Source: Blastobasis lacticolella
Taxonomy: Eukaryota; Arthropoda; Insecta; Lepidoptera; Blastobasidae
NCBI GenBank assembly: GCA_905147135.1
Contig: LR990059.1
Span: forward strand, 15,895,001 to 15,959,000
DNA: 64,000 nt
Reading direction: 5' to 3'
Below the pieces are notes generated by a model. That model had not been told where the DNA came from and did not search any database. It saw nothing but the letters and a program-made list of their open reading frames with translations. This document shows, piece after piece, positions 22,746 through 33,037 of the stretch (position 1 is the first letter of the stretch; each line of letters starts with the position of its first letter). The translations under genes and the position numbers were made by a program.

Positions 22746-23114
22746 GGACGAGTCTGCTGCGGTAGCAGGTGGCCTGGAGTGGAAGCTACAAACTGGAGTG
22801 CGTGAAGGCGTATGATATGCTATCCAACAAAAGCCTCCCAAAAACGAACCCTACACTGCACGTGCCCAAACCTGAAATACACAGAAAATCACGAAATCTA
22901 CGAAAACCGCGTGTGCAATTAACTTTTATTGATTTCATCATTTTCTGTGTATTTCAGGTTTAGATTCACATTAATGATAGTTTAATGCGTAGCAATTATC
23001 AGCACAGTTAAGTGTGCAGTGATTGAAGAATGATTGATTGATTGAACAAAGCAAAAACGAGGGACATCCATTATTTTAGAAGAAGAAGAAACTAAACAAA
23101 AAATAATCGAAGTC
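22746..23114. repeat. Short sequence containing a perfect inverted repeat
   Basis: 22868-22889 and 22940-22961 are perfect 22-base inverted complements (core ACCTGAAATACACAGAAAAT), with a 50-base loop whose ends also partly pair. Could be a small MITE; no copies elsewhere in the window. Confidence 0.75.
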
Positions 23115-23392
23115 ACTCACATCACAACAACATTATCACAGCCCGTAACAGTCCACTGCAGGACTTAGGGCCTCTCCCACGAAAGAGGAGATTATTGCCA
23201 TAATCTTCACGCTTAGCAGGCGGGTTGGAGATCGCAGTGTTTAAATATAACAATGGAACATGCTGCTGCGCATTTTCCAGACTACGGAGACTCTTGATCT
23301 TTTGCCTCGAAAACATTAGTCGCCTTGTACGACACCCATAAGTGTAAGGGGTTGGTGCTATTCTACTCTGCCGGACACCACACGGCCAACTT
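23115..23392 (-). mobile_element. SINE-like family C copy 1
   Basis: On the minus strand it starts GGCCGTGTGGTGTCCGGCAG, passes ACTAATGTTTTCGAGGCAAA and ends AGTGGACTGTTACGGGCTGT. Six copies in the window (23.1, 32.8, 38.5, 41.7, 43.8, 49.4 kb). The GGCCGTGTGGT start is typical of a lepidopteran SINE superfamily I recognise from other moths. Confidence 0.8.
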
Positions 23393-23929
23393 TAGGTCTA
23401 GTTAATTATCTAGTGCAATGTACTGTTTGTGTAAACGACTGTTTGTTTCCAAATAAAGAAGAAAAACGTTCCCCGTTGTACAAACGGTAGAGAACACACA
23501 GAGAGCCAACGTCTCTCCGGAGGCTTAAGGGGTCTAAACCATCTGTGAGTAGGGAATCATCGAGCGTTGGAAAGTTGGTACCTACTTGGGTGCACCAACC
23601 CATAGGTGGGAGCAGTACTCCATATGGGGACGAACCTGCGCTGCGATACCTCGGCGTGAAGCACTTTTTAGCTTTATTTCAACGAGAAGCAAACGAAAAT
23701 TACTATTTTATCTCTACCACCTACTTGATGTGAATGGCACATTACCTGCATTTGTGGAGATCTCTGGGGGAGCCTAATGTCCAGCAGCGGGCGTCTTCCG
23801 GCTGACATGATGAGTACCTAGTCGAGAATCATGTCAACTAGTTATTGTCTATTGACAACAAAAGCTAGATGCGAATTTTATTACGGTGCATAAAGTCTGT
23901 GACTACTGTAATATATCAACTTCCCACCT
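23393..23929 (+). mobile_element. Retrotransposon-derived sequence with LINE 3' end
   Basis: 23755-23815 reads GGGGGAGCCTAATGTCCAGC then GCGGGCGTCTTCCGGCTGAC, the usual end of a LINE ORF2 (GEAxVQQWxSxG). Upstream sequence has no clear protein. Confidence 0.5.
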
Positions 23930-24115
23930 TTTTTTATACCACTACGGTGGCTAACAAGCTCACGGCCTGCCTGATACAAAGCAGTCACCGCAGCCTATGG
24001 ACGTTTGCAATACCAGGGGCATCACCCGCGCGTTGCTGACCCCGTAAAAACATTTTCGCCCCTTTCTTGAAGAACTCCATGTCGTACTCTCAAGGGAAAC
24101 CTCTCACGGTAGTTC
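23930..24115 (+). mobile_element. Dispersed repeat family E copy
   Basis: Words ACCGCAGCCTATGGACGTTT, GCAATACCAGGGGCATCACC and GAAGAACTCCATGT shared with 9.1, 26.8, 43.4 and 61.8 kb. Confidence 0.8.
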
Positions 24116-24129
24116 ACCCACCTCCATTG

Positions 24130-24600
24130 TATTTAAAATAGTCTTCAGAGTTTCAAAGAAAGAAAGTTCACATAATACTGCGAGACGGCCGCGTCAGCTG
24201 GAACACGGCACCAGCAGAAGTATAAATGGCAGCACATTAATCTACCTACCAAGTATAAAAGGCTTTGTCCTAATTGGCAACGGTCGTGCGACCATGGTCG
24301 TACGTCGGAGGTCGCCCGACCAATAGGAGCCCTCAAAATCGCCCGTTGCCATTTAGGACAGTGCCTAAATGAGCTTATAATCGCGTACAAACCGGATACG
24401 GTCCGATATCTAAACAGGGTAGATTGAGGCGCTGTCTTCTGTACCAGGAGGCCATAAAACAGGTCGGCCATAGCAATAACTCGCGACCGGCTCCTTGCAA
24501 AAATCGCCAAACGCAGCGGGCCGCCTGCGCGCCCCATTAACCTCCAGCGTTGCGCAGTTGGTTCCTGAGAGCCTAAGCTTAGCTCAGCCTAGTCATTCAT
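24130..24600. other. GC-rich candidate conserved non-coding element
   Basis: Repeat-free block with CCATGGTCGTACGTCGGAGG and CCATAAAACAGGTCGGCC. A 130-codon antisense frame spans it but shows no domain, so I read it as non-coding. Confidence 0.3.
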
Positions 24601-24732
24601 AATGATAGCTTTAATAGTGTCTAGTGTTAGTGCTAGTGAACAGTAACTGTTTGTCTGCCTTCAATTGTTAGGGCAGTGATGTGAGATGAGACGGGTTAGG
24701 GAAATGACTATGACGCAAAATAAATAAATATG

Positions 24733-24966
24733 GTTGGACAATTCATACAGCGCCATCTAGCCCCAAAGTAAGCAAAGCTTGTGTTATGGGTGCTAGACAA
24801 CTAATTACCTACTAATATACTTTTAAATGCATACATATAACGCCCAGACCCGTAACAGAACTCAAAATTCATCATTTCAATTTCTGCTCGGCCGAAAATC
24901 AAACCTGGGATCTCTGGGAGCGTAGCAGACGCAAGTGGTTAACCACTGAACCACTCAGGTCGCCAC
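24733..24966 (-). mobile_element. tRNA-headed SINE family B copy 1
   Basis: On the minus strand: head GCGACCTGAGTGGTTCAGTG, a degenerate B box AGGTTTGATTTTCG, GCAGAAATTGAAATGATG, TACGGGTCTGGGCG, then GCTTTGCTTACTTTGGGGCT and GGCGCTGTATGAATTG. Other copies at 28.0 and 37.5 kb. Confidence 0.85.
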
Positions 24967-25609
24967 GACGACATCGCGTAATGTCAATGTCGCATCATTT
25001 TTATTTACTAATCTGCTAAATAATTATCTACCTATAGGTAGTCAAAAGGTAATTAGATTTGCAATAAGAATGTCTATAGGCAGTGGTGACCACTTTCCAT
25101 CAGATGGCTCGCTTGCCTGTTTGCCTACCGTATGACATAAAAAAAAAAGTTGTGTCTTAATCTTCTGTTACATAACTGTATGCTCTATCTTGTGAACAAT
25201 AAACTGTTAAATAAATAAAACTTTCATTAAATGAAGTAGATACCTATAGAAGTCAATACCTCAATCCGCCCTTCAACTTTGGACCGTCTCCAGTTTGTAC
25301 GAACATCCATGTTGGTGCCGAGTAAGTCAATGTGCTAAAAAAATTCAGGCATCATAATTTTCGGTAATATTTAACAATTTTGTGTTGTCACTTCCTGATG
25401 GAACTTCATTATTATAATATAATTCGAAACTGGTTGCAATAAAGTGGAACTAGTGTACAAAAAGTGATTTAATTCATTTTACGTAATCTTTTCTCTTTAT
25501 AATTTTAAGTAATAATATATAGAGAAGTCAGGAGTTTTCCGACGAGTTATTAGTCAAAGGAAGATTCCGGGCTAGCCAGTACGTACCAGAAGCAAAGTCG
25601 GGCTCTAAA
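24967..25609 (+). other. AT-rich DNA with family D tail and another dispersed element
   Basis: 25075-25145 is a family D tail (GACCACTTTCCATCAGATGG). 25385-25450 shares GTGTTGTCACTTC and GATGGAACTTCATTATTAT with 19.09 kb. No gene. Confidence 0.5.
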
Positions 25610-25849
25610 ACAGGATTTACAACCACGCAAGCATTAAGACCAACTCATGCTGCGAACCTCTGCTCTGCTGGTCGACGCAGCGGGAGCCCGGGTTTGGTTC
25701 CCGGGTCAGATATAGGTTGTAAAGGGTGTTTTGTTTTTGGTTATTGGCATATCTGGAGTGAATTATTTTATGTCGATGGGAAGTGATGGTTTCTACTTTA
25801 ATGGGGAGATTTGGTTGTAGGCTTTATAAGTTTTCCAAGGGGTTTCCAG
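25610..25849 (+). mobile_element. Possible tRNA-derived SINE of another family
   Basis: A B-box-like GGTTTGGTTCCCGGG follows GTCGACGCAGCGGGAGCCCG near 25669-25705. A single copy in the window, so family status is unproved. Confidence 0.4.
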
Positions 25850-26389
25850 TGGATTATTTATTTATTTATTTAATCTTTATGCACTAAAGGTACATTGGCG
25901 GACTTAAAGCTGAAGTAGCCTTATCTACCAGTCAACCGTGACAAAAAAAAATATCAAAAACAGTAGACGGTGCGGGATAAACAATACGATAAGGTGAAGG
26001 AAGGGATACTTCACATCAATAAATGCTAAATTTATACAATTTTACAAATATACAAGAAATAGTTAAACAACAAATACATACTAAAGATAGGTACATAGGA
26101 TAATACATAGGAGTAAATAATAGGGGGAATAATGTAATTAAGGGGAATGCAGATAATGCTTGTGTACAGCCTTTTTAAATGAGAATTTGCTAGTCAAAAG
26201 TCTAATTTCAGAGGATTATATAGTAGGTTGACTATCAGTTGATAATCAAGTGGCACATGCTGAATGCTAGCATCCTGACACATCGTTTTCATTCTTACAT
26301 ATCCATCCATAGTTGGAAGTAACTCTTTTTTGAAGTCAATGTAGCTGCATCCTCCAGGTGTAATTGAATCACGAAGACAGTTACAATAG
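25850..26389 (-). mobile_element. Probable LINE 3' tail
   Basis: Starts with TTTATTTATTTATTTAATC and continues ATGCACTAAAGGTACATTGG and CTACCAGTCAACCGTGAC, the style of a minus-strand lepidopteran LINE 3' UTR. The part after about 26000 is unassigned. Confidence 0.45.
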
Positions 26390-26650
26390 GTACTCCTCTT
26401 TTAAATAGTATTGTGTTTCTGCCGGTGAGTAAGGTTTCCAGTGCTCCATGGAGTGGGGATTTGGGGAACCGGGGCTTTGGCAGTGGAGGGACATTTGCCT
26501 TTTTGCTGCCAGAGTAACGTGTTATAGAGGTGTGCAACGCATTGGCGATACTCTCGGTGTTGCTAAGGTTGGTGTGTATAGGCAGTGGTGACCACTTTCC
26601 ATCAGGTGGCCCGCTTGCCTGTTTGCCTACCGTATGACATAAAAAAAGGT
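26390..26650 (+). mobile_element. Dispersed repeat family D copy
   Basis: Starts TACTCCTCTTTTAAATAGTA and ends TTGCCTACCGTATGACATAA; the most complete copy of the family here. Confidence 0.8.
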
Positions 26651-27455
26651 ATAACTTGGTATGCAATATTAGAAAAACAAAAAATTTACAATATTTACAT
26701 GAAAATTACTAATAGATAAACACTGCACCATCGTCCGTATTGCTACGACAGTTCTGATGTTGGCGATTAAAAATACATATCTTCTACTTTCGGCTGACCT
26801 GTTGACAAAGTATGGCCTGGATGACGCGTGGGTGATGCCCCTGGTATTGCAAACGTCCATGGGCTGCGGTGACTGCTATCTATCAGGCGGACCGCAAGCT
26901 TGTTGGCCACCTTAGAACAAAAAATACTATGTTGGATGAAAAAAAATTAAACAAATTCAGAACACCCTCTAAGTCTTCGCTGACCGTCGCGTGCGCTGAT
27001 GCTCTGCGCCTGCGCACTATTTGTCATTACTTAGAACATTATCACGGCCAAGGGCACAGTGGCTCTCAAAATGAACGTAAGTCAAGAGACAACCGCTGTG
27101 GGAACAGATTTTTTGAATACTTAATAAGAAGCAAGGTGGTACAGATTTTTTGCAGTATCAAAATTTTTTTTCATACATGACAAGACTTTTTTACGTTGGT
27201 AAAAAAGTCTTGTTTCAGACTCTCTCTTTTCAGTTTTAGGCCCAACAATGACCCATTGTTAGTTAATAAAATAGGTCATTATCTACGAAAGTGCCGTTTT
27301 TTCGCAAGTTCTCAGTTGTTCAAATACTTTTTTATTGCATTGTATCAAAAATTAATACTTCATTTTGATAAGTTCTTGAAATTGATTTAAAATAATATTT
27401 CCTTTAGGGGTTTATCAACTCTTTTCATTTGTATTCAGTGTTGCTTATTATAACG
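26651..27455. other. AT-rich DNA with a reverse family E copy
   Basis: 26800-26925 is family E in reverse (GGTGATGCCCCTGGTATTGC, CATGGGCTGCGGTGACTGC). The remainder to 27455 has no identified gene. Confidence 0.5.
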
Positions 27456-27472
27456 CCCCCCCCCCCCCCCCC
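27456..27472 (+). repeat. Homopolymer of 17 C
   Basis: Uninterrupted C run, likely polymorphic and hard to sequence. It sits at the start of a LINE fragment. Confidence 0.9.
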
Positions 27473-27690
27473 TGCGAACACCTCATCCTTATCTCGTGGA
27501 TCATTCAGCAGTTCTATAATGCGTACGGCTAAGGAATGGAACGGTGCCAGCAAGTGTTCCCTGATAATTATAATCTAGACGCCTTCAAGGCTAGACAAGC
27601 ATGCTCCGACATCGGTTGCATCGTCAGTAACCACCAGGTGATATGGCAATCAAATACCTAACTAGTCTAATTAAAAAGAAAAACTAAAAG
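27473..27690 (+). pseudogene. Non-LTR retrotransposon C-terminal fragment
   Basis: Text such as SIMRTAKEWNGASKCS followed by a YNLDAFKARxxx-like segment in shifted frames (AATCTAGACGCCTTCAAGGC) and GTGATATGGCAATCAAATAC. The same end occurs at 52.24 and 58.3 kb. Confidence 0.65.
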
Positions 27691-28015
27691 ACTGCTATCT
27701 GGTGGCGCCCTCAAAATTTTCTCGTTTATCTTGCCAGACGGGACCTACCTATGCCATCTAATCGTCGCATCATTACTTTGAGAACCACAGTCCAAAGCCA
27801 ATAGTTATTTGTCATTAACAATTACTTCACATTGATCGTAACTATGTATTAACAAGAACTGGGATCTAGTTCATGCCGTTCTATTGTATGTAATTAGATA
27901 AACAAACCCGGCACAATGAAAGAAGTCATTCAGTGGGCAATGCAAAAGATGGCAAAAGACTAAGGACGAGATAGTTTATAGATATAAATAAGTAGCAAAG
28001 TAGTGAGATATAACG
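27691..28015. other. No gene seen
   Basis: Average composition; nothing recognised. Confidence 0.35.
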
Positions 28016-28250
28016 ACGACCTGAGTAGTTCAGTGGTCAACATCTGGTCTGCCACGCAAGAGGTCCCGGGTTCGATTCCCGGCCGCGCAGAAATTGAAAA
28101 GATGAATTTTAATTTCTGTTACGGGTCTGGGTGTTCTATTTAAAAAAGTATATATGTAGTATATCAGTTATCTAGCAACCCATAGTACAAGCTTTGCTTA
28201 GTTTGGGGCTAGGTGGCGCTGTGTGAATTTGTCCACGATTATTTATTTAT
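28016..28250 (+). mobile_element. tRNA-headed SINE family B copy 2
   Basis: Head CGACCTGAGTAGTTCAGTGG at 28018, clear B box GGTTCGATTCCCGG near 28068-28081, then GCAGAAATTGAAAAGATG, GTTACGGGTCTGGGTGTTCT and the end GGCGCTGTGTGAATTTGTCC. Confidence 0.9.
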
Positions 28251-28629
28251 TTATTTATAATAGTAGCCCGAAAAATTAAGAGGAATGTCCTCCGAGCGCT
28301 CCATACAAATGTAGTTTGATCATATATTCAATATTATGCTTCAAAATTTGTATGGAAATTTTAAATCCCTTGTAACTTCACGATATATTTTTACGAAAAT
28401 CGGACAAGCATAGATATTGGTTACTGGATCACGTCTACCAAATTTCATTGGCTTTGATAGCGTAATATTGGAAATGGCGAGTAGCGAGCAAGTGGCACCG
28501 AGCCTGGCAGACACGGAACGGAAGTTTATATAGTTTAATAATTTCACTACACACCACATTTTCAACAGTCATTTATCTATTATGTATTATTATCATTTAC
28601 TACTATGATATCTTTAAAAATCTACTGTT
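28251..28629. other. No gene seen; TE-like segment
   Basis: TATTTATTTATTTATAATAG opens the block. The rest (TTTTACGAAAATCGGACAAG) has the look of old transposon DNA but no second copy is visible. Confidence 0.3.
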
Positions 28630-28920
28630 TACACAAACGCACGTAGTAAGGGTAGCGGTCCGGACCTCAGTCCGCGGGACCCGCGGAAGACCAGCGCCGC
28701 GGCTTTGGCCACGGCTCATGCTGAGTGAGGTCCTTTTATCGGCCGGGAGGGCCACAGCACGGCAATGCCAAGTTGTTTATTGTAAGAATTATGTAATTTT
28801 ATTTTTGATTTAATTTCAATTTTTTGTTGTATGATTGTGTGTGTCGAAATATGGATGTAATTCTTTGTATAAATGTTGTGTTGTGGCGTCCAGTTGATAA
28901 TAAATTATTTATTTATTTAA
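28630..28920 (+). mobile_element. Probable retrotransposon 3' end
   Basis: GC-rich start (CCTCAGTCCGCGGGACCCGC), then an AT-rich trailer ending TGATAATAAATTATTTATTT, typical of a LINE 3' UTR with an (ATTT) tail. Confidence 0.45.
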
Positions 28921-29215
28921 AATATGATCAAACGCGCTGGAGCGCTCGAGAAGGCGCTCGAGAGACACTAACCCTAAATGGCATCTCGCAAAACAGATGG
29001 CCGGTGGGGTAGTAACGTACTCGTGTGGCGGTCACGTACCGAAAGACGCAGCGTGGGGCCTCCTACAAGGTGGATCGACGGTCTGGTAATGATCGCAGGT
29101 ACGAGATGAATGCGGAAGGCACAGGATCGGCCTTTGTGGAGATCTCTGGGGGAGGCCTATGCCCTTCAGTGGGCGTCTTTTGACTGATTTGATGATGATA
29201 ATTATTGTAAAATTA
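28921..29215 (+). pseudogene. Non-LTR retrotransposon ORF2 C-terminal fragment
   Basis: AACAGATGGCCGGTGGGG, GTGTGGCGGTCACGTACCG, GTGGATCGACGGTCTGG and GGAGGCCTATGCCCTTCAGT follow the order seen at 14.6, 48.1 (reverse) and 61.3 kb. Ends in GATGATGATA. Confidence 0.75.
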
Positions 29216-29384
29216 ATTTAAAATAAAAAGTATGTATTTATGTATAACCTTGGGGTCTTCAGGTCAAGTGTGAATAGGTATCTTCTAGGCTCGCACGCTA
29301 CGTCTTAGACCTCATCGTCGCTTTCCATCAGGTGAGTTGAGGTCAAATGCAAGATAACAAAAAAATGCATCAATTAACACCCCC
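29216..29384 (+). mobile_element. LINE 3' end, second family
   Basis: TGGGGTCTTCAGGTCAAGTG to TCAGGTGAGTTGAGGTCAAA matches the reverse of 58190-58340. Confidence 0.75.
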
Positions 29385-29640
29385 CACCTGGATGAGCTCG
29401 CTTAACTTTCCCTTTGGTTTCCGTTAGATTTTTGACTTTTGAAAAGAGATTAATTATAACCCGCGTCACGAAAAAGAGACTTGTCAAATGGCAGTGGAGG
29501 GGATTTCGCGCAGGTAATTGTATGCAGCGCGTATATCGAACTACGTGACCCGCCAAGTCTCTTCTTATTTGACACTAGCTATAACGTAATCCTAATTAAA
29601 TAAATACTTTTTCATTTTCATTTTCCCAAAACTAACAAAA
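29385..29640 (+). mobile_element. Retrotransposon tail carrying an inserted MITE
   Basis: GAGCTCGCTTAACTTTCCCT and AAAAGAGATTAATTA match 15.76-15.82 kb. The match resumes at about 29585 (AACGTAATC, AATACTTTTTCATTTTC) after the 130-base insert. Confidence 0.75.
29455..29584. mobile_element. Short inverted-repeat MITE, family M copy 2
   Basis: Inner arms AAGAGACTTG (29474-29483) and CAAGTCTCTT (29554-29563) are perfect, and outer arms match copy 1 at 6515-6639 in opposite orientation. The unoccupied site at 15.8 kb fixes the ends to within a few bases of an AT-rich TTATAA-like target. Confidence 0.8.
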
Positions 29641-30060
29641 TAAAAAAATAAAAAAAATTTTCAATTAAACTGACTGACCAAGTAGAACAAAAAAATATTG
29701 ACCCAGTCATCCTCCTTACCATCTAATACTTCACATGGTTACAATTCGCGTCCCCGCGGCTGTACGTTGCGGCGCGCTTTGCCCAAATTAATGCACATTA
29801 GATGTAAAAACAAATGTCCCGACAAACGTGAGCTGATGCGAGCGGGCCCAGTATTTCAGCCGGCCGCAGACCTAAATACTGTGTTAAATGCGGGAATTGG
29901 TACGGGAAAATGAGGTGTGATTTTTCTGCAGGTTTAGGTAGCAAATTATTTGTATCTGTAGATTTTTGCTAGCTGTTTGTTAGCTATATGTCCGACAGCT
30001 ACCTATTTGGTACAGGTAACTAACGTCTAAATTGATTCTCTTCGTTCTTCACCTTGAGGC
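29641..30060. other. GC-richer candidate conserved non-coding element (29700-29935)
   Basis: Repeat-free with CGTCCCCGCGGCTGTACG and AAATTAATGCACATTAG. No gene-like frame. Confidence 0.3.
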
Positions 30061-30409
30061 GATAGGTACATGACTGCACGTTGACAGTTTGTACCCAGAG
30101 AAGCCAAAAGCCAAAAGGAAGATGACTAAACCAGATAATGATTTAAAACGAACATGACGTTAAATTTACTTTTCAAGGAAAGGAAAATTTCATCCCTGGC
30201 TTTTATTAATTTTATATAATTTATATTTTAATAGCGCATTTCTTATGCATTTTTGTTTGTCATTAAATTCACGAAAAACCACTAGCGTTAGTAGCTTGAC
30301 TTCTACCCAACGGAATTTTTATTAGCAGAACTTCCAAAAAGCAGAGATTAAAAATAGAACCAAGGTAACACCGCCCTAGGTTAGCAGTGGTGACCAACCA
30401 TTTCCGCGG
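30061..30409. other. No gene seen
   Basis: AT-rich and unassigned. Confidence 0.35.
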
Positions 30410-30720
30410 GACAAATAGGGGATAGACGCATCACTCAGTCGCGGGTGAAAAACGCGCGGTCGCGCTGCGCCGCTCGCGCGACACGGTCGCTGTCGCGGTG
30501 CGGACGCGATTATTTACGATTTAGACAACGAGCTATGAACTAGAGCGCGATTTTGTTAACTAAATTGTGGACAAATTGCGAATAAGGCATTGCGAATCCA
30601 TTTGGCACGAACTATAGCGAGTTCCATGACAACCCGTGGTGACCACTGTGGCCAGTGTGTTCGCCAGTTTTAAACAGCAGGAGTTTCGAATCTTAAGACT
30701 AACACTAAGATTAGCCAGTA
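30410..30720. other. GC-rich candidate regulatory block
   Basis: Very GC-rich core (TCGCGCTGCGCCGCTCGCGC near 30461-30480), then GCGATTATTTACGATTTAG and GAACTAGAGCGCGATTTTG. Repeat-free and without codon structure; could be a promoter or a conserved element. Confidence 0.35.
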
Positions 30721-31384
30721 TGGTAAATTAAATTACCTATTTAAATACCTTGTTCCAAGATTATTACGTGTCCACGACGTATATATTCGCGTATTAGACG
30801 ACGATTTGTCTAATAACATGGTGAACAAGATGTTACCGATGAAAATTCCTATTAGATTTATGAGTAGTATTCCTAAAGATTATTGTCGAATCGACATAAA
30901 CTACCTACCTGCATAAGTGAATCCTTTTCCTATTACCAATAAACTTACCAAGAGCACCCATAACAGCTTACATAAATCCTCATACCGACTCCCACAAACA
31001 AACATTGACAATAAAACGATCATCCCATTTGGAGAGCCGCATTGAGTTAGCAGCGAACGTCTAAAAACGTTGCTCCTTCGAGCCGGATCACAGGGCCGCG
31101 GCGCGCGCGCACCAAAGAGATTATTCAATTAACCAGTCTCATTACAGAGGCTCCGCGCATCGCGGACGCGAACAGAACGCAAAGGGACGCAATTTCTTTA
31201 TTAGCTCATTCCGATTTCTTGGGAGATGGTTGGAAAGATGCGATGGGATGGTTAATATTTTTTTCTGTGGCCGCTGAATATATTGGTTGGTAAAATATAG
31301 GTGGAATACGTATAGCACCAAGCATATTGAGGATACCTTAGACAACTTACCCCACAAATGTTTCGATTCTTAAGCAACTTAAAA
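30721..31384. other. Mixed sequence with candidate conserved element at 31020-31220
   Basis: 31020-31220 combines a GC-rich core (GGCCGCGGCGCGCGCGCACC) with GAGATTATTCAATTAACCAG. The rest shows nothing. Confidence 0.3.
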
Positions 31385-31945
31385 TAGAAAACGTTCAGCG
31401 TCTATCTACAACCAGCTTGCAACGTATAGTGCGGCATTTTGGCCACATTGCACAGAGGGGTAGGGATAACTTAAATTGTCTGATGGTGACAACCGGCGTG
31501 TACAACCGGCTGCCGCCCGAAGTCTCCGCCGCCACCAGCATGCCTATCTTAACTAACAGGCTGCGCAATTGGCTTGTCAAGCAGGCATTCTATACTTACA
31601 ATGAATTTTTAGAACTGAGGATGTTGACATAGATGTGTAATGTATTACAATTATTTTACTATTAATCATTATTGTTATTTTGACATCCATAGCTTGACAT
31701 ACTTATACTGTAATTGACTTGTAATTAACAATTATCAATAAAACATGAATTAATGAATGAATGAGTGACAGGAAAAGTGGTGGGAAAAAGATCGAGAGGC
31801 CGAAGTCCAAAGCGATGGTCGGATCAGTTTTCCGAAGAGTTGGAAATACGGGTCAGCGTCGCACTACACCAAGCGACAGAACGCAGCCGATGAAGGCAGT
31901 TAATTGACAAACTCAGGAGTTACGATACTCAGTAGGGAGTGACAG
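31385..31945 (+). pseudogene. Non-LTR retrotransposon fragment split by another insertion
   Basis: Left part encodes QRLSTTSLQRIVRHFGHIAQ and RGRDNLNCLMV up to 31485. The right part from 31766 continues the same protein family: GKRSRGRSPKRWSDQ, then LEIRVSVALHQATERSR and RQLIDKLRS. The intervening 280 bases belong to a different LINE. Confidence 0.8.
31486..31765 (+). mobile_element. 5'-truncated LINE inserted in another LINE
   Basis: Encodes YNRLPPEVSAATSMPILTNR and LRNWLVKQAFYTYNEFLE, then TAG and a trailer ending AATTAATGAATGAATGA. Flanked by GTGACA on both sides (31486-31491 and 31765-31770), a short target duplication. Confidence 0.75.
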
Positions 31946-31975
31946 ACCAATATGAAGACCTAATTATTGCGACCT

Positions 31976-32336
31976 CATCATCATCATCATCTTAGCGTTA
32001 ATGTCCCGGTTGTGCTCTCGCGCACATAGGCCCGGGGTCCGCCTTGACCATGATACAGAATTTGGCAGGTCAGGTAATTACAGTGGAGCGACTGCCGTGC
32101 CTCCATGACACTGCTAACAAGGGAAACTGACCAGATTGGATCATGGTTACACATCCAGTCGCCTGAATGTGCAGGTTTCATCACGATGTTTTCCCTCACC
32201 GTAAGAGCATCGGTTAGTATTTAACTAATGTACATAACTTAGAAAACAGTCATTGGTACATGGCCGGAGCGGGATTCAAACCCGGGACCTCTGGCTTACG
32301 AGTCGTATACTCTAACCGTTCGGCCACCGACGCTCT
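31976..32336 (-). mobile_element. SINE family A, full-length copy
   Basis: Best complete example. Minus strand starts GAGCGTCGGTGGCCGAACGG, B box GGTTTGAATCCCG near 32270-32284, and ends in CGCTAAGATGATGATGATGA. Confidence 0.9.
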
Positions 32337-32777
32337 CGAATTATTGCGACCTATTGCCCAATGGCGAAATAAACAACATTTAAAAGGAAAGTAACTTATC
32401 TGCTATTTCATGTGACCATCGACTGGAGCCGACATGTCGTCGATATAAAGAATCATAAGATAGATGTCGCCACTTCCCGCATTGACTAATGAAATGAACG
32501 TACCGCGAGTAAGGGGACGGCTACAACGGCATTATTTGTTATGAACTACGAATCTAGTTTTAATGCCTAGGACTTTGTAGAGCGTCGTCTCTGTCGCATG
32601 CGTATGAGTAAATACGAAGCCGAAACAAGTAGATTTTCATTATTTATGGCCGATACCTGTAAATCACATCTTATCCTACTATGATAATAAATGCAAAAAC
32701 TTGTAAGTCTAGATGTTTAGATAGATGTTTGTTGCTCTATTACCTACCTATTCAAAAACCATTTTGAAACTTTACTA
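32337..32777. other. No gene seen
   Basis: Mixed composition, nothing recognised. Confidence 0.35.
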
Positions 32778-33037
32778 CACATCACAGCCCGTAACAGTCC
32801 ACTGCAGGACTTAGGGCCTCTCCCACGAAAGGGGAGGCTATTGCCATAATCTCCACGCTTGGCAGGCGGGTTGGAGATCGCAGTGTTTAAATATAACAAT
32901 GGAAAAAGCTGCTGCCCATTTTCCAGACGACGGAGACTCTTGATCTTTTGCCTCGAAAACATTAGTCGCCTTGTACGACACCCACAAGTGTAAGGGGTTG
33001 GTGCTATTCTACTCTGCCGGACACCACACGGCCAACC
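32778..33037 (-). mobile_element. SINE-like family C copy 2
   Basis: Full length, from GGCCGTGTGGTGTCCGGCAG to CTGTTACGGGCTGTGATG on the minus strand. Confidence 0.85.

Noticed and set aside
24145..24537. 130-codon antisense frame in a GC-rich block
   Set aside because: GC-rich DNA lengthens random frames; composition and lack of any motif argue against coding, although a small unknown exon cannot be excluded.
28016..28090. Functional tRNA gene
   Set aside because: A and B boxes are present, but the sequence continues into the SINE body and recurs at other sites; acceptor stem pairing is poor.
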